From Alkalihalobacterium sp048323755 (GTDB lineage: Bacteria > Bacillota > Bacilli > Bacillales > Bacillaceae_F): a DNA stretch of 64,000 nucleotides. Under the pieces are notes generated by a model. That model made no database searches. It saw nothing but the letters and a program-made list of their open reading frames with translations, and was not told where the DNA came from. Location: the NCBI RefSeq assembly GCF_048323755.1, contig NZ_JBLWFS010000006.1, positions 62,001 to 126,000 on the forward strand, in the 5' to 3' direction. Made by a program: the position numbers and the translations under genes. Positions 24,578 through 33,444 of the stretch are shown here, in pieces (position 1 is the stretch's first letter; every line of letters starts with the position of its first letter).

Positions 24578-26161
24578 TCAACTTAAAAATTGCTTTATAA
24601 AATAGCGAGGATTTAAGTATTCCCCTGTTGCTCTTTTGATTTTTTCATTCCAATGCAATGAAGCTCCAGGTCGAATGAACTCATGAACTAAATACGATCC
24701 AACCTCTTCCGTAAACAAATCATTTGATATATTCTTTTCAATAAAACAATGCAGCTGAGATGCGGTTAATTCGCCTAATAAATAGTCTTGATACGAAGCA
24801 GGGGCAAGGGAGAAGTGCATTTTAGCTGCCCAATCTGGGAAATGAGTCTGCTCTGGTGGATTCATGAATTGAATGTCTTGAACGAGCTTCCACCACAATT
24901 GATTTAAGTTTTGATTTGGATTTTCATACAATTTTCTTTCAAAAGTCGAAAATGTTATAATCCAGCGAGCCGAGACGAGCATTTGACGCTGAAGCATCTT
25001 ATTAGCAAACGGCTTCATCTCTTCTAGTTGGCTTGGCTTAAGGCCCAGAAACCGTTTCTGCCAACGGTCCATTTTACTCATGCGACCAAAGAATAATGCA
25101 ACCGCCTCAGTTGTTAACGTATGCGAATGAAAGCGAAGAACAAATGGTAATTGACGATCAATGTTTTTAAAATACACTGCATGACCGAGCTCATGCAGTA
25201 AAGCCGTACACCAAAATAGACTCTTATCCAAGTTTACTAGTATTCTGACATCTCCTTCTCGATTGATATCCGAGCAAAACCCAAATGGATTTTTATTTAC
25301 TCGAGGGTATAAATCACTCCGCTTCAAAACGTCCTCAATGTCTAGTCCTATTGCCTGAAAGGTTTGGTTAGCCATTTCCACTACATTTTTTCCTTTAAAA
25401 TAACTATCTATATCTATTCCTTGAACAGCAGGCGCTTCTTGAAAGAAAGGATCTGTATAATGCCATGGTCGAATATCACCTACCGAAATTCCCCACTTTT
25501 TTGCTAATTCTTCATCGATTTCTTGTTTCAATTTCTCAAATGGAGCATCAGATTGTTCCTTTAAGTCTTCTAATATCTGAAAAACATTATTAATATCTAA
25601 CTCTTGTGTTTCCATAGACATCTGATAAAAATTATCATATCCTAACACCCTTGCATCTTCATTACGTTTATGTACCAATTGCAAGACTTGCGCTTCGATT
25701 TTTTTACTAATTTGCTTGCTGGCAAGCCATGCTTCTTCTCTTTGAACAAGGTCGTGACTATTCTTAAGAATGTCATTGATCTCATTATTTGTTACTTCGT
25801 TGCCTTGCAAAATGGGACGAAAAGCAGTAAACGTTTGTGAGATTTCCTTTTCAAGTTCCAACGTTTTACCTAGCGACTCAGCACTGAGTTGATTTTTGAG
25901 CATTTTTCGATAGATATCATCTAATTGTCGTTGTTGTTTGTATTCTAAGCCCTGTGCGCCTCGAAAATATAACACCTGATCCATCAATTCTTTGCCGGAA
26001 AAATGACTATAATATGTATTTAAAGCTTTTTCATGCTGTTCACTCCACTTTTTGTCTCCTGTTGTTGCAGCCATCCAGTGATTCGTAAGTACCGATTCGT
26101 AAAGATCTTTTATCGTCTCATTTTGGTCTTTCAAGAACTCTTCTATATTTTTTACACTCAT
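24578..26161 (-). CDS. zinc metallopeptidase, M2/M3-like gluzincin
   Basis: A 527-residue cytoplasmic protein, nearly all helical. The zinc site is HELGH at 323-327, and E352 in TLTTEAVALFF is the expected third ligand 25 residues on. The N-terminal half is a long helical cap as in angiotensin-converting-enzyme-like (M2) and oligopeptidase (M3) families, so it probably cleaves small peptides. SD GGAGGAGGGA lies before the ATG. It is the first gene of a possible unit with the serine hydrolase and acetyltransferase genes. Confidence 0.82.
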   Translation of the reverse strand: MSVKNIEEFLKDQNETIKDLYESVLTNHWMAATTGDKKWSEQHEKALNTYYSHFSGKELMDQVLYFRGAQGLEYKQQRQLDDIYRKMLKNQLSAESLGKTLELEKEISQTFTAFRPILQGNEVTNNEINDILKNSHDLVQREEAWLASKQISKKIEAQVLQLVHKRNEDARVLGYDNFYQMSMETQELDINNVFQILEDLKEQSDAPFEKLKQEIDEELAKKWGISVGDIRPWHYTDPFFQEAPAVQGIDIDSYFKGKNVVEMANQTFQAIGLDIEDVLKRSDLYPRVNKNPFGFCSDINREGDVRILVNLDKSLFWCTALLHELGHAVYFKNIDRQLPFVLRFHSHTLTTEAVALFFGRMSKMDRWQKRFLGLKPSQLEEMKPFANKMLQRQMLVSARWIITFSTFERKLYENPNQNLNQLWWKLVQDIQFMNPPEQTHFPDWAAKMHFSLAPASYQDYLLGELTASQLHCFIEKNISNDLFTEEVGSYLVHEFIRPGASLHWNEKIKRATGEYLNPRYFIKQFLS

Positions 26162-26297
26162 TTTATCCCTCCTCCTGCACTAAAAACGGTATACTGCCAT
26201 ACTAACAGATTGACCAGTCAATTACTTTGAACATTCAAATAATCAAGTAATTTTCAAAATTAACAGGGTAACTACAAACCACAATAGTTTAACAAAA

Positions 26298-26388
26298 GGC
26301 TCATTTCTCAAAGATTGTTGCTTCACGCTTTTATGTGAAGCTTTTGAACAAAAACGATCCCATAGCAACAAAAATTTATAAAACACCC
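26298..26388. repeat. short copy of the composite palindromic element
   Basis: The outer ends (GGCTCATTTCTCAAAGATTG... and ...TAAAACACCCT), the CTTCACGC arm and a CCCATAGCAACAAA segment match 9435-9618 read in reverse. The 15-bp ATAAATCAGCC hairpin and the AACCAAGC hairpin are missing. It lies between divergent genes, 200 bp before the kinase at 26523. Confidence 0.7.
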
Positions 26389-26522
26389 TACTAAAAGTAA
26401 TTAACCTAGTTTATGGAAAATAATAGATATAATAGTAGGAGTTGGTTAATAACTAGAGGAAATTTAACCATTTTCTAGAACTATACGGTAGTAAGTATAG
26501 AAAAAGAGGAGAATATATATTC

Positions 26523-27779
26523 ATGCTGCAGCAATTATTATTACAAGGCGTTTTTATTTTATTTCCAACCTTACTCTATTACACGATACTAAAAAACAAC
26601 AAATACCTAAAAAAATATAATAATTTAATCGTAGGATTTTTAAGCGGCCTGGCTATTTTTTTATGTATGTCTTTTCCCGTTTCCTTCAGTAGTGGAAACA
26701 TGATGGATTTACGGACGATTCCTTGGATCCTCTCTTTCTTATATGGGAGCTTTCCTATCGGAATTTTCGTGACCATCATGATGTTTGCCTTTCGTTTGGT
26801 TATTGGTGGAATTGGTATATACTCCGTTTTACTAGTCTATTCATTATCGTTGATCCTTTTATTTATGTACTTTAGAAATTACGAAGCCTTTTCATACAAT
26901 AAAAAAATTAAATCAACGTTAGTACTTACTTCCATTAATACGATCCTTATTATTTTAACCATTCAAATAATTTTTGGATTTTCATCGAACGATGTCTATA
27001 TTTTCTATTTGTTCTTTATAGTCATGCACATATTGATGATGTGGGTCTGTATTTATGTGATAGAAACGATACGAGAGCATGGACAATTACAAGTCAAACT
27101 AGAAAAGTCAGAAAAACTTAATATTGTCGGGCAAATGGCTGCAAGTGTTGCTCATGAAATAAGAAATCCAATGACCGTCGTCAACGGTTTTGTTCAAATT
27201 TTAAAACAAGATATAGATACTCCTGAAAAACACCGCGAACACTATGCAATTATTACAAATGAATTAAGTCGGGCTGAAACGATCCTCAACGATTATCTAA
27301 CATTAGCAAAACCACAAGCTGGAAAGCTCGAAACGATCAATATTCAGGAACAAATCAATCGGATCACTCACACCCTGTCATCTTACGCACTCATGAAAGG
27401 TGTGGGGGTCGAGTATTACTTACCTCCTGAGAAAAACTATTTAATAAAAGGCTACCCTGAGAAATTCCAACAAGTGCTTATAAATATCATCAAGAATGCG
27501 ATCGAGGTTTCCACAAAAGGAGAAGTAGTTACCGTCACCGTATCAAAAAATCGAAACTTCTACTACATCTTTATAAAAGATAACGGTTGCGGGATGTCGA
27601 AAGACGAATTGCAAGCTTTGGGTACTCCTTTTTATTCTTTAAAAGAACGAGGTACTGGACTCGGCTTAACGATTTCATACAGTATTATCCACTCGATGGA
27701 AGGTACCATTGAAGTCACAAGTCAAAAAGGAAAAGGAACGACATTCATTATTAGCCTACCTGTAATAAAAGAAGCGTAG
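26523..27779 (+). CDS. KinB-like sensor histidine kinase
   Basis: A 418-residue kinase. Residues 1-180 form six hydrophobic helices of the 5TM/LytS type as in sporulation kinase KinB. Then come HisKA (GQMAASVAHEIRNPMTVV, phospho-His211) and an ATPase domain (N box IIKNAIEVST, DNGCGMS, GTGLGLTISYSI). B. subtilis KinB has 428 residues and phosphorylates Spo0F. No response-regulator gene is adjacent, which supports a phosphorelay role (inference). A TATAAT box at 26428-26433 and a GAGGAG SD lie upstream. Confidence 0.88.
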   Translation: MLQQLLLQGVFILFPTLLYYTILKNNKYLKKYNNLIVGFLSGLAIFLCMSFPVSFSSGNMMDLRTIPWILSFLYGSFPIGIFVTIMMFAFRLVIGGIGIYSVLLVYSLSLILLFMYFRNYEAFSYNKKIKSTLVLTSINTILIILTIQIIFGFSSNDVYIFYLFFIVMHILMMWVCIYVIETIREHGQLQVKLEKSEKLNIVGQMAASVAHEIRNPMTVVNGFVQILKQDIDTPEKHREHYAIITNELSRAETILNDYLTLAKPQAGKLETINIQEQINRITHTLSSYALMKGVGVEYYLPPEKNYLIKGYPEKFQQVLINIIKNAIEVSTKGEVVTVTVSKNRNFYYIFIKDNGCGMSKDELQALGTPFYSLKERGTGLGLTISYSIIHSMEGTIEVTSQKGKGTTFIISLPVIKEA

Positions 27780-28026
27780 TTTAACCTAGAGGCGATTACA
27801 TACGAACTTATAGAGAACCTGTCACAAACTACTGACATGCTGCATACGTTGAAATTAAGTTAGTAGGTACCAACCCTTTTTATATTGTTGAAAATAAGTT
27901 TAGGTTAAAAGTTTGAGCCACCTGTTAATTCATCTACTCTGATAAAAAATAGGACTTACATCCCAAACTCTTCATCCTATTAAAACATTGTATTGGAAAG
28001 TGGTTGGCTTTGGAGGGAGGGATTAT

Positions 28027-28296
28027 ATGCCTAAATACAGAAAAATACCGGTCGTCGTAGAAGCGGTAAAACTGAAAAGATCGATTACTATAGAAACAGC
28101 AGAAGGTACAGTAAGAGGTTTACCAGGTGACTATTTAATTACTGAACCAAGTGGAGAGCAATACCCGATTCGATCTGAAGAGTTTGAAGCAACCTATGAA
28201 CGAGTAAAATCGTCAAAGGATCTGGGTGACTTTCTAAAGAGAGCTCTGGGGAAACTGAAGAATAAATCTACGGCTTATTTTATGAAAAATCAATAA
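28027..28296 (+). CDS. PGDYL-motif small protein
   Basis: An 89-residue soluble protein. The central RGLPGDYLITEPSGEQYPI is a motif of small phage-type and chromosomal proteins that form a beta-barrel-like domain; their function is unknown. The C-terminal third is a basic helix. The start is the ATG at 28027, 6 nt after GGAGGGAGG; a longer frame from 27988 has no SD. A terminator follows at 28354-28396. Confidence 0.65.
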   Translation: MPKYRKIPVVVEAVKLKRSITIETAEGTVRGLPGDYLITEPSGEQYPIRSEEFEATYERVKSSKDLGDFLKRALGKLKNKSTAYFMKNQ

Positions 28297-28353
28297 TTGC
28301 CATCCGTACTTCTAGAAAGGAATGAACAGAACTTATAATGACGAAATGATTGG

Positions 28354-28396
28354 CCTACTATGAAAAGTGGTGTTCCCTTAAAATCCCCTTTTCAGT
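28354..28396 (+). terminator. hairpin terminator after the PGDYL gene
   Basis: CCTACTATGAAAAG pairs with CTTTTCAGTAGG (ending near 28399), followed by TTTGTTTTTTGG on the plus strand. Confidence 0.65.
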
Positions 28397-28561
28397 AGGT
28401 TTGTTTTTTGGATCATTTCATTCTTCTTATAAAGAAAAAAATACGTTCCTCAATTACCAACTACTTTGTAAATGGTTAGTTATGAAACACTGACTCAAAC
28501 GACAACCCTCCCTCAATCACTAGTTATGAGTTCCCATTTGAGCAGGCTACAACTTGCATCA

Positions 28562-29758
28562 TTACTTAACTTTAATATACATAGATACGATCCACCCTAT
28601 AAATAGAATAGCCCCAAGTACGATGAAACTTATTGTATAATTCAAAACATCTAACAGAAAAATCGCTATAACCGGCCCTGCACTTGCCCCCACAAATAAA
28701 ATAAAGGCATTAAATGTAACCGCAGTCCCTCTTACTTTTTCTCCTAAGATACTGACCATAGATATTGTGACGGGACAAACTAATGCAATGCCTGCAACAA
28801 ATACAACACTCATAAGAACAATCAAAATTAAATTGGAGAAGATACCTATCATCGCCACTCCTAAGGTTGCAAGAACCATTCCCACACGTAATACATTTGA
28901 AATACCGTATCTATTAGAAAGCTTTCCAGCAAAAGGAGCTAATATAATGCCAAAAATCCCGACTGCTCGAACCGTTAAAATTTCTTGGCTCGACAACCCA
29001 AACGTATTTATACTTAAATAGCTGCCCAATATCGTATACATGGCCACGAGTGAAAAGAGTGTTAGAAACGTAATGAAAAATGTAAGCAGTAACTGTTTAT
29101 TTTTCAGCAAGACCGCCATTTGTTTAAAAATATCCCACACGCGTACTCCGTTCGAGTTTCGTTCCTCTCGAGGAAGTACGAAAATAACAAGAAGACTGGA
29201 AATAAAATACAACGCTGTGAGAGTAAAAAAGATAACTGGCCAGCTCCAAAGCTCATGGATCGCACTGCTCAACACCTGCCCGAAAATAGCTGCCGTCAAA
29301 AAACCTGAGGTAATAAATCCGATGGTCGTCAATCGCTTCTCAGTAGGATACACTTCCCCTACGTAAACAAGAGAGATAGGGGCATACACAGAAGCAACGG
29401 CTCCTTGAATCGCTCTTAAGATCAGTAACCAATAAAAACTTTCGACAAATCCAATCAAAAGAGTAACAATTGTAATGGAGCAAATTCCAATTATTAAAAA
29501 GGCTTTGCGTCCAAATCGATCAGATAGTGCCCCAGAAATTAAACAACCGAGTGCGTAGAAAAGGGAGAAAACACTTCCTGTTAGAGCTGCTTGTTGTAAT
29601 GAAACTTCAAAAGTTGAACTAAATACTGAAATAAGCGGGATCGTAATATACATGCTTGATAATACTACGAGTCCACACCACACTAATACTCCAGTCATTA
29701 AAGAAAATGACTGCTTGGTTGGGTTAACTTTTACCTCATTTAGTTGAATTCCACTCAT
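28562..29758 (-). CDS. MFS transporter (YnfM-like)
   Basis: A 398-residue protein with 12 helices. The loop 2-3 signature is GALSDRFGRKAFLI and the proline-rich helix 5 segment is GFLTAAIFGQVLSS, as in the drug:H+ antiporter group and the YnfM cluster. The substrate is unknown. It is a single gene, with GGAGGG ahead of the ATG. No regulator is adjacent. Confidence 0.88.
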   Translation of the reverse strand: MSGIQLNEVKVNPTKQSFSLMTGVLVWCGLVVLSSMYITIPLISVFSSTFEVSLQQAALTGSVFSLFYALGCLISGALSDRFGRKAFLIIGICSITIVTLLIGFVESFYWLLILRAIQGAVASVYAPISLVYVGEVYPTEKRLTTIGFITSGFLTAAIFGQVLSSAIHELWSWPVIFFTLTALYFISSLLVIFVLPREERNSNGVRVWDIFKQMAVLLKNKQLLLTFFITFLTLFSLVAMYTILGSYLSINTFGLSSQEILTVRAVGIFGIILAPFAGKLSNRYGISNVLRVGMVLATLGVAMIGIFSNLILIVLMSVVFVAGIALVCPVTISMVSILGEKVRGTAVTFNAFILFVGASAGPVIAIFLLDVLNYTISFIVLGAILFIGWIVSMYIKVK

Positions 29759-29900
29759 AGAAGCCCTCCTTTTAGTAACTCCCCCTTTAGGTCCTATCCT
29801 GCTTCCTATTTATCGAATATATATGATTATGCCACCCTTTTTTTATATAGAAGTTGTTTGACTTATTTGTTTCGTATCAAAAACACAAGTAAACCAAAAA

Positions 29901-29931
29901 CACTTGATCGCAGAACAACTGCGACCAAGTG
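29901..29931 (-). terminator. hairpin terminator after the MntP-type gene
   Basis: CACTTG-A-TCGCAG (29901-29913) with CTGCGA-C-CAAGTG (29919-29931), one mismatch. On the minus strand it is followed by TTTTTGG. Confidence 0.75.
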
Positions 29932-29933
29932 AA

Positions 29934-30476
29934 TTAAATTAACATTATAAAGATAGCCAGAATAATGAATAACCATCCAGATATCAAGCTTGCATGATTT
30001 TTAAATATATTTAGCGCCACTAAATGACCAAATTTGGATCCACCCCATATAAAGAGAAAACTAGTCACAAAAGCCAATACACTTGAAAGTATAATTGGAA
30101 AACCTGCCAACCCACCTGAAAAGCCTGCGGCTAAAGAGTCAATACCTAATGCAACTCCTAAAACGACCGCGGCTTTTAAGCTGAGATCTAGCTTTTTTTC
30201 TCCGGTCTCTTTTTGATTCGATTTTCTAGCATCCCATAAAAACCATAAGCCAATGAGAAGAAAAACAAAGGAAGCTAAATATAATAATAAATGCTCTGGT
30301 AACACATGAGCGATTATGTCTCCAAAATATAACCCCGTGCCCATCGTTAGTCCCGAAAAGATAGCAATGGTGAATATAACCTTTAGAGGGATTTTCCCTC
30401 TCATACCGAGTGAAAAACCTACCGCTAAATCATCTAGATTAGACGCAATAACGAGAATTAGTATATGCCAAATCAA
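29934..30476 (-). CDS. MntP/YtaF-family membrane protein
   Basis: A 180-residue protein with six helices arranged as two inverted repeats. Each repeat carries the acidic signature of the family (SNLDDLAVGFSLG near residue 12 and GIDSLAAGFSGG near 118). Related proteins are the Mn2+ exporter MntP and the sporulation membrane protein YtaF; the length fits both and I cannot choose between them. No yybP-ykoY riboswitch is evident in the 46 bp before the GNAT stop. Confidence 0.82.
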   Translation of the reverse strand: MIWHILILVIASNLDDLAVGFSLGMRGKIPLKVIFTIAIFSGLTMGTGLYFGDIIAHVLPEHLLLYLASFVFLLIGLWFLWDARKSNQKETGEKKLDLSLKAAVVLGVALGIDSLAAGFSGGLAGFPIILSSVLAFVTSFLFIWGGSKFGHLVALNIFKNHASLISGWLFIILAIFIMLI

Positions 30477-30522
30477 AAGGTACCTCCTTCATGAAACCTA
30501 TTAATCGCTCCCCCAAACATCC

Positions 30523-31032
30523 CTACCTTACTTTCAAATTAACGGAATAAATGAAGGTAGGTCGATCTTTAATATTCGTTTCCTTCACGAAGACCATTCC
30601 TATTCGTTCGGCAACTTTGATCGAAGGGGTATTGTATTTATAGATCATCGAGATTAAACGAGACAATTGAAGCTTATTCCAACCATAGTCCCGAACAGCG
30701 CTTGCTGCTTCCGTTGCAAATCCTTCTCCCCAGTAGTCTCGAACAAATAAATAACCAATTTCCATTTCTTCTTGACCATCTACGATCTGCGGAACAATCC
30801 CACACTGACCAACGAATGTTCCTGTATCTTTTAACTCACACATCCAAAGCCCCGACTGATGTTTTTCGTAATTCTTTATATTCCAGTTTATCCATTTTCG
30901 TGCATCTTCTCTCGTCTTAGTTGATGTATAGTACTGCATCGCAATGGGATCGGAAAATATTTTCATAAGATGATCTTCGTCTTGATCAGTCATCTTTCGT
31001 AATATTAACCGTTCGGTTCCTAGTATAGTCAT
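30523..31032 (-). CDS. GNAT-family N-acetyltransferase (RimJ/RimL type)
   Basis: A 169-residue acetyltransferase. The N-terminus TERLILRKMTDQDEDHLMKIFSDP, the acetyl-CoA loop region VRDYWGEGFATEAASAV and the closing PSIKVAERIGMVFV are typical of the RimJ/RimL-like GNAT branch that modifies protein N-termini or small amines. The start is the ATG at 31032, 7 nt after GAGGAGG. The next upstream in-frame codon lacks an SD. Confidence 0.88.
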   Translation of the reverse strand: MTILGTERLILRKMTDQDEDHLMKIFSDPIAMQYYTSTKTREDARKWINWNIKNYEKHQSGLWMCELKDTGTFVGQCGIVPQIVDGQEEMEIGYLFVRDYWGEGFATEAASAVRDYGWNKLQLSRLISMIYKYNTPSIKVAERIGMVFVKETNIKDRPTFIYSVNLKVR

Positions 31033-31230
31033 CTCTTTCCTCCTCAAGGGTCCCCTTATTAACAAGAGCGCGCTATATCATCGTTTAAGCCAAGTATGCC
31101 CTGCACAATATCCAAAATACTGTCTGCATGAAGCTCATGTACTGTTCATGAGAAATGATGCAGGAACCATCTTCATCGTACAACTATCCTTTTTCTATGG
31201 ATATCCAAAACTCATTTATCTACACAATTC

Positions 31231-31269
31231 AAACAAAAATACCCGCATGGGGTTGCTGTCTGCGAGTAT
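31231..31269 (-). terminator. hairpin terminator after the 31281 gene
   Basis: ATACCCGCA (31239-31247) with TGCGAGTAT (31261-31269), one mismatch, then TTTTTGTTT on the minus strand. Confidence 0.7.
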
Positions 31270-31280
31270 CTAATCGTGCG

Positions 31281-31730
31281 TTAATTTGCTTGTCTTATTT
31301 CAACATGCTCACTCAATTTAATATTGAGTTTGTCAAAGTCTCTTATTTTTAATAAGTCCAAATTAATCTCAACTTCTTTTCCGTTCGTCAATAGTAAGAT
31401 TAGTTTATTGTCACTAATTCTACTTTCTTCAATATCATCATAGTTAATTTGCCGCTTCAAACGAATAAGGCCTTTATGAACTAACAACCTGTCATTTTCC
31501 AGTTGTATATATGTAATGTCATTTAAACGTAAATAATAAATTCCTATAACTATACTTAATGCCACATTACAGCTAATAATAATCGCGACAATAACTGTAT
31601 AGGCACTAAACCCTAACCCAATAAAGAGAAATACTAGACAAATAAGATTTAGAACAGCAACTCCTAACCATAACATCCCTGTTGTTTTCCATACGCTATT
31701 TTCTCTATATTTCAAATCCACTCCATCCAT
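31281..31730 (-). CDS. membrane protein with PH-like C-terminal domain
   Basis: A 149-residue protein. Two helices occupy residues about 15-65, followed by an all-beta domain (YIQLENDRLLVHKGLIRLKRQINYDDIEESRISDNKLILLLTNGKEVEINLDLL) with the strand pattern of bacterial PH domains. Its family is not certain and no function is known. It is a single gene between terminators. Confidence 0.7.
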   Translation of the reverse strand: MDGVDLKYRENSVWKTTGMLWLGVAVLNLICLVFLFIGLGFSAYTVIVAIIISCNVALSIVIGIYYLRLNDITYIQLENDRLLVHKGLIRLKRQINYDDIEESRISDNKLILLLTNGKEVEINLDLLKIRDFDKLNIKLSEHVEIRQAN

Positions 31731-31805
31731 CTCCCCATCACTTCTGTACCACTACTATACTATTTTTCGGTTTTTTTGTAAAAGTGAGTGCGGTACAATA
31801 AAAAC

Positions 31806-31832
31806 AGAAGCTGTTTCATAGGAACAGCCTCT
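31806..31832 (-). terminator. terminator after the GNAT remnant
   Basis: AGAAGCTGTT (31806-31815) with AACAGCCTCT (31823-31832), one mismatch, followed on the minus strand by TGTTTTTATTG. Confidence 0.65.
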
Positions 31833-31849
31833 GCTTCGTCTTCCAATTA

Positions 31850-32085
31850 TCAGTTACCCTTGAACTCCTCATGTGTGATCCGCATAATTTGATTATCTTT
31901 ATATTCGCCGTCGTGTAATTCCCGTTTAGGAAGTACTTTTACTTTTTGAAAGCCACATTTCTCGTAACAAGTAATCGCCCTTTCGTTCCATGTCTTTGCT
32001 TGCAGTTAACTCAATAAATTATCTAGCTTGTTTGCTCCTATTTCTTCCACTAGTTTTATATATGATAGTTCCCTAAATATATTTG
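31850..32085 (-). pseudogene. GNAT acetyltransferase, C-terminal remnant
   Basis: Reading from 32085 down, one frame gives ELSYIKLVEEIGANKL, a stop (TAA), and then KTWNERAITCYEKCGFQ...LPKRELHDGEYKDNQIM to a stop at 31850. NERAI-CYEK-GF is the C-terminal signature of GNAT enzymes; the N-terminal half and acetyl-CoA loop are missing. Its own terminator survives at 31806-31832. The break falls exactly where the A/T-rich island begins, so the gene was probably cut by the insertion or by a linked deletion. Confidence 0.7.
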
Positions 32086-32090
32086 AAAAG

Positions 32091-32115
32091 TGTTATAACA
32101 TTTGGTGTTATAACA
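32091..32115. promoter_or_regulatory. LysR-type operator in front of yeiH
   Basis: TGTTATAACA occurs twice, at 32091-32100 and 32106-32115. Together they form ATAAC-N7-GTTAT (32095-32111), an inverted repeat with the T-N11-A spacing of LysR-family sites. The LysR gene lies just downstream of yeiH. Confidence 0.6.
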
Positions 32116-32220
32116 TTTGTTAATAATTCAAATTAAACATTACAATAACTATTTTACTTAAAACTCTATAAAAATGTAATATCAACTATTTTAGTATTAA
32201 ATTATATTGGAGGAAATATA

Positions 32221-33351
32221 ATGAAAAAAACATTATCTATTCTACCAGGAGTTATATTATGTTTAATAATAATGTTATGTGGTGAATTATTGTCTAAATG
32301 GCTAGGGATTGGTATTAATTATTTACAGAACCTCCCCAAAGAAAGCACGAGTCCGATCTCTGGAATTTTCCTATCTATAATATTAGGTCTAATAATTAGA
32401 AATGTCATCGGACTGCATAAAGTTTTTAAAGATGGTGTTGCCTTCTCTGTAAAATATTTATTGAAGTTAGGCATTATTCTTTTAGGAATTCGATTAAGCT
32501 TTTTTGATGTCATTACATTAGGAGCTTGGGGATTACCAATAATCCTAGTTTGTGTGATTTGTGGTTTGATCATTACTTTATGGTTTACAAATAAAATGAA
32601 CCAATCACATCGACTTGGCACACTCACAGCAATAGGAACAGGAATCTGTGGTGTTACAGCTATCGTTGGGACAGCTCCTGCAATTAAAGCAAATGATGAA
32701 GAAACAGCTTATGCTATCGCTAATATCACAGTCTTTGGTATTATCGCAATGTTTTTTTATCCGTACTTAGCTTACTATCTATTTGAAAACGATCCCATTA
32801 AAGCAGGTTTGTTTTTGGGTGCCTCAATCCACGAAACCGCACAGGTAGCTGGTGCTGCACTTATTTACAGTCAGGCATTTAATATGCCACAAATCATTGA
32901 TGTTGCAACTATTACGAAGCTCACCAGAAATGCTCTACTTATTATAGTTGTTCCAATTATGTCGTACTATTATATAAATAGAGTTACCAAAGAAAATCAA
33001 GAAAACTTCACTAGTCCTAAATGGTACTCTTTGATACCTCTTTTTGTTGTAGGCTTTATAGTAATGGCAATCATTCGTACAATTGGTGATTCTACTTCAG
33101 TTAATCAAGGTTTAGCCTTTGGTCTATTGGATCCTAATAAATGGGAAACCTTATGGCAAACTTTGAATTTGCTAGGGTCAAAATATATTATGGTGATTGC
33201 AATGGCTGGAGTTGGATTAACAACAAACATAAAAGTCTTTAAAGGTCTTGGTATCAAACCTTTCTACATTGGAATTGCTGCATCATTTTCTATTACCGTT
33301 ATTGCACTATTAATGGTTTACTTATTAGGTGGTTTCATTACACTAAGGTAA
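32221..33351 (+). CDS. yeiH: YeiH-family membrane protein (putative sulfate exporter)
   Basis: A 376-residue protein with ten to eleven helices. FSVKYLLKLGIILLGIRLSF, GTGICGVTAIVGTAPAIKA and GLFLGASIHETAQVAGA are the hallmark segments of the Cons_hypoth698/YeiH family, often annotated as sulfate exporters. As in E. coli (yeiH/yeiE), a LysR gene is adjacent. SD TGGAGGA lies before the ATG. Base use is much more A/T-rich than in the genes left of 31.8 kb. The transported ion is not proven. Confidence 0.85.
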   Translation: MKKTLSILPGVILCLIIMLCGELLSKWLGIGINYLQNLPKESTSPISGIFLSIILGLIIRNVIGLHKVFKDGVAFSVKYLLKLGIILLGIRLSFFDVITLGAWGLPIILVCVICGLIITLWFTNKMNQSHRLGTLTAIGTGICGVTAIVGTAPAIKANDEETAYAIANITVFGIIAMFFYPYLAYYLFENDPIKAGLFLGASIHETAQVAGAALIYSQAFNMPQIIDVATITKLTRNALLIIVVPIMSYYYINRVTKENQENFTSPKWYSLIPLFVVGFIVMAIIRTIGDSTSVNQGLAFGLLDPNKWETLWQTLNLLGSKYIMVIAMAGVGLTTNIKVFKGLGIKPFYIGIAASFSITVIALLMVYLLGGFITLR

Positions 33352-33444
33352 TCATCACTGTATTGATAAAATCCTTAATCAAATAACCTGGTAGCTCTTA
33401 TTTTAAAGGTTTAAGTAAAATACTCGGTATAAAGGATGTATGCT

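Noticed and set aside
31085..31210. Short minus-strand fragments (YDEDGSCIISHEQY / HELHADSILDIVQGILGL)
   Set aside because: They might be two pieces of one frameshifted small gene, but no start, SD or family supports it.
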